This document shows, in pieces, positions 25,139-29,691 of a stretch of 29,691 nucleotides of DNA (position 1 is its first letter; each line of letters begins with the position of its first letter). Source of the DNA: JAFAGX01 sp035623255. GTDB taxonomy: Bacteria > Acidobacteriota > Terriglobia > Terriglobales > Acidobacteriaceae. The notes under the pieces were generated by a model, which made no database searches, was not told where the DNA came from, and saw only the letters and a list, made by a program, of their open reading frames with translations. The translations under genes were made by a program, and so were the position numbers. The stretch is from positions 1-29,691 of the forward strand of contig DASPTU010000095.1 of the NCBI GenBank assembly GCA_035623255.1, in the 5' to 3' direction.

Positions 25139-26619
25139 CCTTCTTCTTTCTCGACCGCCCACAGTTCCAGATCCACAGTGCCTCTAGGTTTAGGGACCAG
25201 AGTCAGGTTTACTCTGCCATCATGGGGACGAATGCGAATTCCTCGCACTGCGCCACTGCGGCTCAAATTGAGCGCGCGGGCCAGACGCAGTAGCAAAGAA
25301 GCTTTAGCTACGTATTCCTGATCCACGCTGGGCAACGCCTTTATAGGGCTGTCCCCGGGGGTGGGGCGTGACTTGCCCAGGTACCGTGCGATGGCGGCAA
25401 TGACTCGTCGTTGCTCGGGTGTATAGCCGAGGATTTCTGAATGCGAAATGATGTAGTACGCATGTCTGTGGCGCCCGCTGCGGTTCACGAAATCCCCGAC
25501 TTCATAAAGCATGGCGGCCGCCGACAGCCATTCCTCATATTCCGGTGGCAACCCATGCACCGATCGCAGGGTTGAGAAGAGCTGCATCGCAGACTCGCGC
25601 ACTTTCAGCGCATGGTCCTTATCCACTCCATAGTGCTGCACCGCGCTCAGCAGGGAATCCCATCGCTCGGACTCGATTTGCTTGCCTGATCGCGTGCTGC
25701 GATCATATTCGGCTGCCATCTGCGCCAGCAGTCCGTCCCGCAAACCCAGTGAAGAATAGCGGAACCCGAGCAACTGGCAACGTTCAAGCAGGGCGGCGTA
25801 AACGGCGGCACCGGCTACGATGATCTCCGCGCGCCGCGGACCTACCCCCGAGAGCTTTCTGCGTTCCTCGAGCGGCAAGCGGGCCAGCAGACCTGCAATC
25901 TTCAGCATTTGGGTGCGGGAAACAGCATTGGCGCGCGCACCCTTCGTTCTATACAGACCACGACAGACCGCTGCCAGCGATTCCGCGGTACCGGAGGTCG
26001 CAATGACCACTTTCGGATAGGCCCGTTTGATCCGGTCCGCGGTGCGCTCGATCTCCCGCACGATAAAGCTCCTCATCTGCCGCAACTCCGATTTGCGGGG
26101 AGGATCGTGATGCAGAAACTCATTCGTCAAACGGACGGCGCCTAGCGGCAAGCTGATCGTGCTGCGGATGTGACCTCCGCCTGAAATGGTCAGTTCACAA
26201 CTTCCGCCACCAACGTCGACCATCAGCACCGGTGAGGTGCTAACCCGCAGCGTCGATGTCAAGCCGAGGTGAATCAGGCGCGCTTCTTCCAGGCCAGAGA
26301 TGACTTCCACGTTCCAGCCCGTGGCCGAGCGGACCCACTCCAGAAACGCGTGGGAGTTGCGGGCGTCACGCAGGGCGCTCGTTGCGACTACACGAATGGA
26401 ATCTGCACCAATGTTCTGTACGGCACGGTGAAAGCGCCGCAATACCTTGACAGTGTTAGCAATCGCCTCCGGGGACAAGAATCCGCTGCGGAACACCGAT
26501 TCGCCAAGGCGAGTAACTTCGCGGTCTTCGAAAATTTCGACCAGCCGGTGGCGGGTCAGCCTGGAGATCTTCAAACGCACTGAGTTCGATCCAATATCGA
26601 CGGCGGCAAAAGTTGGCAT
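25090..26619 (-). CDS. ppx: Exopolyphosphatase / guanosine pentaphosphate phosphatase family
   Basis: Ppx/GppA proteins release phosphate from polyphosphate chain ends or hydrolyse pppGpp. The 509-residue protein has the actin-like ASKHA N-terminal half: AAVDIGSNSVRL (residues 5-16), VVATSALRDARN, VISGLEEARLIHLG with the catalytic Glu region, and LMVDVGGGSCELTI. The C-terminal HD-like half reads AAMLYEVGDFVNRSGRHRHA and YYIISHSEILGY. As I recall, the E. coli protein has LHEVG here; this one has LYEVG, so the HD metal site may be changed. Location beside ppk1 favours exopolyphosphatase. It lies convergent with sixA and downstream of the CHAD gene. Confidence 0.93.
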   Translation of the reverse strand: MPTFAAVDIGSNSVRLKISRLTRHRLVEIFEDREVTRLGESVFRSGFLSPEAIANTVKVLRRFHRAVQNIGADSIRVVATSALRDARNSHAFLEWVRSATGWNVEVISGLEEARLIHLGLTSTLRVSTSPVLMVDVGGGSCELTISGGGHIRSTISLPLGAVRLTNEFLHHDPPRKSELRQMRSFIVREIERTADRIKRAYPKVVIATSGTAESLAAVCRGLYRTKGARANAVSRTQMLKIAGLLARLPLEERRKLSGVGPRRAEIIVAGAAVYAALLERCQLLGFRYSSLGLRDGLLAQMAAEYDRSTRSGKQIESERWDSLLSAVQHYGVDKDHALKVRESAMQLFSTLRSVHGLPPEYEEWLSAAAMLYEVGDFVNRSGRHRHAYYIISHSEILGYTPEQRRVIAAIARYLGKSRPTPGDSPIKALPSVDQEYVAKASLLLRLARALNLSRSGAVRGIRIRPHDGRVNLTLVPKPRGTVDLELWAVEKEEGYFREVFGRELSAAAV

Positions 26620-26737
26620 GTCGCGGAGGGCAATAGTTTATCGCGTGGGCTCACCGATTTGGACACGGCTTTGTTGTTGCGGACAGGAAGATCAGGCGTA
26701 CTGGAATAATGCCAATCGGAAGGCAGTTTCATCAATC

Positions 26738-27583
26738 CTAGGCAGCGGCAGTCTGACTCGCCGCCTTCGCTAGTTTCTTCTCATCGCGAACAGGCCGGAC
26801 GGCGTACTTGTGTTTCGCGAACTCAGAACGATGCTGCGCAACCGCACTTAAGCTCTGGCGAAACTTGGCCTGCGTCACATTCCGCAGCATCGCCACAAGG
26901 GCAGAGTCGCGAACATTGCCCAGGAGCTCTTCTGCCCGCTGCGTCAGTTTAAGCCAATCGTGCCAATCGCCAATCACATCCTGCAGGCGTTTAAGCTGCT
27001 CAACGAGTTTTTTTGCCTCGGCGTCGTCGCCCGCGAACTCCGCCACATATCTCGCTCTTTTGCCGATAATACGGTACTCGTGCAGGGTATTCTCGGTAAG
27101 TGGTGCGTGCTCGCGTGACAACTCGCGCAGTTTCTTAATAGTGAGTGCCAGCAGGTCAGTTCTCGCTGGAACATCTAAATGATGCGCGGCCCGCTTGAGG
27201 CGTTTGCGAATTTCGCACACCGTTGCGGCATCAAAGGCGTTGACCAGTTTTTTCTCGCGTTTTGTCCTCTCATCGATCAGCGCATCCATCAACTGGGCCT
27301 TGTGCCCGTTAGCTTCAGGGAATTTCAACGCTCGCAGAGCTGCGATCTGGACATCGAGGTCGCGTACCCGGCCAGCCTTCTTTCGCAAACGCGATAGAAG
27401 TTTGAGCAGTTTTTCGTCATTGCGGTTGCATTGGCTTGTTACTTCACTGAGGAGGGCCTCGACGCGACGGCTGTTTGTCCGGAATTTATGAACGTGCTCC
27501 GGCGCCGGCTTTTTTGCCAGTTTGGCAAGTTCGCGATCTAATCTTTGAAACGTCTGCTGACTGCGTTTCAGATCAAAAGCCAT
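26738..27583 (-). CDS. CHAD domain protein (putative polyphosphate-binding)
   Basis: CHAD (conserved histidine alpha-helical) domains are linked in the literature to polyphosphate binding. The 281-residue protein is almost entirely this domain. It shows VHKFRTNSRRVEALLSEV with the first conserved His/Arg cluster, KAGRVRDLDVQIAALR, ENTLHEYRIIGKRARYVAEF and LQDVIGDWHDWLKL. Lys and Arg are abundant, giving the basic surface expected for a polyanion. It precedes ppx on the same strand by 118 nt, so they may form an operon. A single TTGTAAC faces it (27606-27612 on the minus strand), about 24 nt upstream of its ATG. Confidence 0.9.
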   Translation of the reverse strand: MAFDLKRSQQTFQRLDRELAKLAKKPAPEHVHKFRTNSRRVEALLSEVTSQCNRNDEKLLKLLSRLRKKAGRVRDLDVQIAALRALKFPEANGHKAQLMDALIDERTKREKKLVNAFDAATVCEIRKRLKRAAHHLDVPARTDLLALTIKKLRELSREHAPLTENTLHEYRIIGKRARYVAEFAGDDAEAKKLVEQLKRLQDVIGDWHDWLKLTQRAEELLGNVRDSALVAMLRNVTQAKFRQSLSAVAQHRSEFAKHKYAVRPVRDEKKLAKAASQTAAA

Positions 27584-27693
27584 AAGCAGCTTGGGAGTAA
27601 GAACAGTTACAAGAAAACTTTAAGAAATGCAACCAGAGAGTGAGCGGATGTGCACCCGGCATCGTCCGCCACCCACGGCTGGGAGTGGGGTAT

Positions 27694-27711
27694 TTTAACA
27701 TTCCTGTAACA
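27694..27711 (+). promoter_or_regulatory. Predicted Pho box upstream of pstC
   Basis: TTTAACA (27694-27700) and TGTAACA (27705-27711) are 11 bp apart, matching the pstS site in sequence and spacing. The site ends 23 nt before the chosen pstC ATG, which means a very short leader. Confidence 0.65.
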
Positions 27712-27734
27712 CGAGTCTGCTACGGTGCAATTTG

Positions 27735-28769
27735 ATGGCCGATCCCGCCTTTGGAGCGCCACGCTTGTCCGGACCGCAACCTGTTGCACAGTCGGAGGTT
27801 ATAGCTGGCGCGCGGAGCCAATCTGAGCCCCTGATTAAAGCCGGCAGCGGGTACCTGAGTGACAGCCTGTTTGAGATAGCGATGTTGGCCTGCGGTGTCT
27901 GCGTCCTCGGACTGGTGGCCTTAATCATCTACGAACTGGCTCGCGGATCGACCCTATCCTGGCATGCCTTCGGCTGGAAGTTTTTCTTCCGCAGCGACTG
28001 GGATCCTGTCAACGAGCAGTTTGGGGCTTGGGCCTTCGTTTATGGCACCTTGGTGTCTTCCCTTGTCGCCTTGGTTCTTGCCGTGCCCTTGGCGCTGGGG
28101 GTAGCGATCTTCATCACAGAAATGTGCCCTGCCTGGCTTAAGGGACCGCTGGCGTTCACTACGGAACTGCTGGCCGCGATTCCCAGCGTGATTTACGGCT
28201 TGTGGGCAATCTTCGTACTCGTGCCGATATTGCGCCAGTATCTGGAGCCGTTCCTCGGCAAGTATTTCGGCTGGACGGGTTTGTTCGAGGGGACGCCATA
28301 CGGGATCGGAATGCTCGCTGCTGGAATCATTCTCGCGATCATGGTTATACCAATCATTTCCTCAATCACTCGTGAAGTGATGACCGCCGTCTCGCAGCAA
28401 CAGCGAGAAGCCGTACTGGCCTTGGGCGCGACTCGTTGGGAGATGATTCGCACTGGTGTCTTGCGCAATGCGCGCGCGGGAATTTTGGGCGCAATTATTC
28501 TCGGGCTAGGTCGCGCCCTGGGCGAAACAATGGCTGTGACTATGGTGATAGGCAATCGTCCAGAAATCGCGCGGTCGCTTTTTGCCCCCGGATACACAAT
28601 GGCCAGTGTGATCGCCAATGAGTTCAGCGAAGCTACGGGCAACACCTACCTCAGCGCGCTGATCGAAATCGGCCTGGCATTGTTTCTCGTGACTATCATC
28701 GTCAATATTCTCGCTCAGGTTCTGGTCTGGTCCGTTACGCGGGGAATGCCGGCGAGGGGCCATGCCTAG
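27735..28769 (+). CDS. pstC: Phosphate ABC transporter permease PstC
   Basis: PstC and PstA form the membrane channel of the high-affinity phosphate importer. The chosen ATG begins MADPAFGAPRLSGPQPVAQS; a TTG one codon before is also possible. Helices include ALVLAVPLALGVAIFITEM and LAAIPSVIYGLWAIFVLVPI. The EAA-type cytoplasmic loop that contacts PstB is QREAVLALGATRWEMIRTGV, then GLGRALGETMAVTMVIGNRP, a family hallmark. The 344-residue length is slightly above the usual 310-320 because of an N-terminal cytoplasmic extension of about 45 residues. It overlaps pstA by 8 nt. Confidence 0.97.
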   Translation: MADPAFGAPRLSGPQPVAQSEVIAGARSQSEPLIKAGSGYLSDSLFEIAMLACGVCVLGLVALIIYELARGSTLSWHAFGWKFFFRSDWDPVNEQFGAWAFVYGTLVSSLVALVLAVPLALGVAIFITEMCPAWLKGPLAFTTELLAAIPSVIYGLWAIFVLVPILRQYLEPFLGKYFGWTGLFEGTPYGIGMLAAGIILAIMVIPIISSITREVMTAVSQQQREAVLALGATRWEMIRTGVLRNARAGILGAIILGLGRALGETMAVTMVIGNRPEIARSLFAPGYTMASVIANEFSEATGNTYLSALIEIGLALFLVTIIVNILAQVLVWSVTRGMPARGHA

Positions 28770-29637
28770 TCCCAACAATTCCGACCTGACTCGCGTCGGC
28801 CTCTGGCGTCGTGGGAAAGATGTGCTTGCTACGGTCGGCGCGGCGGGTGCTGTTGTCCTCGTACTGGTCCCTCTGATTGCCATCTTCGGTTACCTGGTTT
28901 ACAAGGGAATCGGCTCTCTGAACTGGGCTTTTCTTACCGAGACGCCCAAGCCGGTGGGTGAACCCGGCGGTGGAATGGCAAACGCCATTGCTGGATCGTG
29001 CTTAATCCTGCTGATCGCCAGCTGCCTGGGCGTTCCCATCGGGATCGGGGCCGGCATTTACCTGGCTGAATATGGACGCAATCGTTTCGGAGATTTAATA
29101 CGCTTCACCGCAGACGTCCTCAACGGCGTGCCTTCCATCGTGATCGGTATCGTTGCCTATGGCATTGTGGTTCTCGCACAAGGTCATTTCTCAGCCCTGG
29201 CTGGCGGCGTCGCACTCGGCATCATGATGATTCCCACCATTACCCGGGCCACCGAGGAGATGCTGCTGCTGGTGCCTCAGACCATTCGGGAAGCGGCTTA
29301 CGGGCTGGGCGTTGCCCGTTGGCGCACCACGCTTTCGATTACCCTGCGCACCGCAAGCTCTGGAGTGATTACTGGTGTTATGCTGGCATTTGCGCGTGTT
29401 GCGGGAGAAACAGCCCCTTTGCTGTTTACCGCTTTCGGTAATCAGTATTGGAACTGGAAAATCAACCAGCCGACAGCCGCGCTTTCATTGCAGGTATTTA
29501 CTTATGCCATCTCACCGTTCGACGAATGGCATCGACAGGCTTGGGCGGGCGCCCTCATTTTGATTTTTCTGATTGTGGTCGCGGTGAGCGCAGTGCGAGT
29601 CGCCGCCAGCCACGGCATGCTGAAAGGGACAAGCTGA
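28762..29637 (+). CDS. pstA: Phosphate ABC transporter permease PstA
   Basis: The 291-residue protein is the second channel subunit. Six hydrophobic segments are visible (for example VVLVLVPLIAIFGYLVYKGI and GVALGIMMIPTITRATEEML). The EAA loop reads IREAAYGLGVARWRTTLSIT, and the family ending is ARVAGETAPLLFTAFGNQYW. It starts inside the pstC 3' end (8-nt overlap) with GAGGGG just upstream, so it is coupled. pstB follows 3 nt after its stop. Confidence 0.97.
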   Translation: MPSPNNSDLTRVGLWRRGKDVLATVGAAGAVVLVLVPLIAIFGYLVYKGIGSLNWAFLTETPKPVGEPGGGMANAIAGSCLILLIASCLGVPIGIGAGIYLAEYGRNRFGDLIRFTADVLNGVPSIVIGIVAYGIVVLAQGHFSALAGGVALGIMMIPTITRATEEMLLLVPQTIREAAYGLGVARWRTTLSITLRTASSGVITGVMLAFARVAGETAPLLFTAFGNQYWNWKINQPTAALSLQVFTYAISPFDEWHRQAWAGALILIFLIVVAVSAVRVAASHGMLKGTS

Positions 29638-29640
29638 TTT

Positions 29641-29691
29641 ATGGGAGTTGGCATTAACGTCGAGCATCTCGATGCGTGGTTCGGCAAGACG
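29641..29691 (+). CDS. pstB: Phosphate ABC transporter ATPase PstB, first 17 residues (cut by window edge)
   Basis: The visible residues MGVGINVEHLDAWFGKT fit the start of PstB (INVExLxxxYG type). The ATG lies 3 nt after the pstA stop, which is the standard gene order pstC-pstA-pstB. The Walker A motif would lie beyond the window, so the identification rests mostly on context. Confidence 0.85.
   Translation, partial: MGVGINVEHLDAWFGKT

Overview
The window looks like chromosomal DNA from a Gram-negative, GC-rich bacterium, most likely an acidobacterium (Terriglobia/Koribacter-like). This is an inference from gene content, a predicted outer-membrane porin, a lipoprotein, and intergenic repeats of types I remember from acidobacterial genomes. 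No rRNA gene is present to settle the taxonomy, and I saw no tRNA, CRISPR array, insertion sequence or prophage.

Layout. (1) 1-3658, minus strand: the str operon rpsL-rpsG-fusA-tuf (tuf cut by the window edge), with repeat/hairpin elements inserted between rpsG and fusA and between fusA and tuf. (2) 3659-4222: a long non-coding divergent region, then a large secreted Ig-like/beta-propeller lipoprotein (4223-6409, plus). (3) 6425-10668, minus strand: thiolase, 3-hydroxyacyl-CoA dehydrogenase, crotonase, ribH and nusB, a short-chain acyl-CoA module followed by housekeeping genes. The gaps are filled with palindromic repeats, and the ribH tail is read through two such repeats. (4) 10786-13344, minus: a TPR-GAF-degenerate GGDEF protein. 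(5) 13544-15115: a small accessory patch with a mazEF toxin-antitoxin pair under its own palindromic promoter, a frameshifted membrane-protein gene and a 5'-truncated gene remnant. (6) 15130-16069, minus: an ECF sigma factor with a small membrane protein encoded just downstream. (7) 16218-18855, plus: an APC amino-acid permease and a kynureninase-like PLP enzyme.

(8) 18990-29691 is a phosphate/polyphosphate island and the most coherent system here. It holds pstS, a coiled-coil porin, ppk1 and sixA (plus), ppx and a CHAD-domain protein (minus), then pstC, pstA and the start of pstB (plus). Thus periplasmic phosphate capture (PstS), inner-membrane import (PstCAB), polyphosphate synthesis (PPK1), hydrolysis (Ppx) and a putative polyphosphate-binding protein (CHAD) lie together. 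pstS is split from pstCAB by the polyphosphate genes. The regions upstream of pstS and of pstC each carry a pair of TGTAACA-like heptamers exactly 11 bp apart, which I read as a Pho box, suggesting joint control by a PhoB-type regulator. The porin between pstS and ppk1 is a candidate outer-membrane entry route for phosphate or another anion.

Start codons were re-chosen for several genes (fusA GTG 2607, rpsL 3658, nusB 6850, hbd 9273, the lipoprotein 4223, mazE 13592, kynureninase-like 17689, the porin 20271, pstC 27735) from family alignment from memory, Shine-Dalgarno sites or signal peptides.
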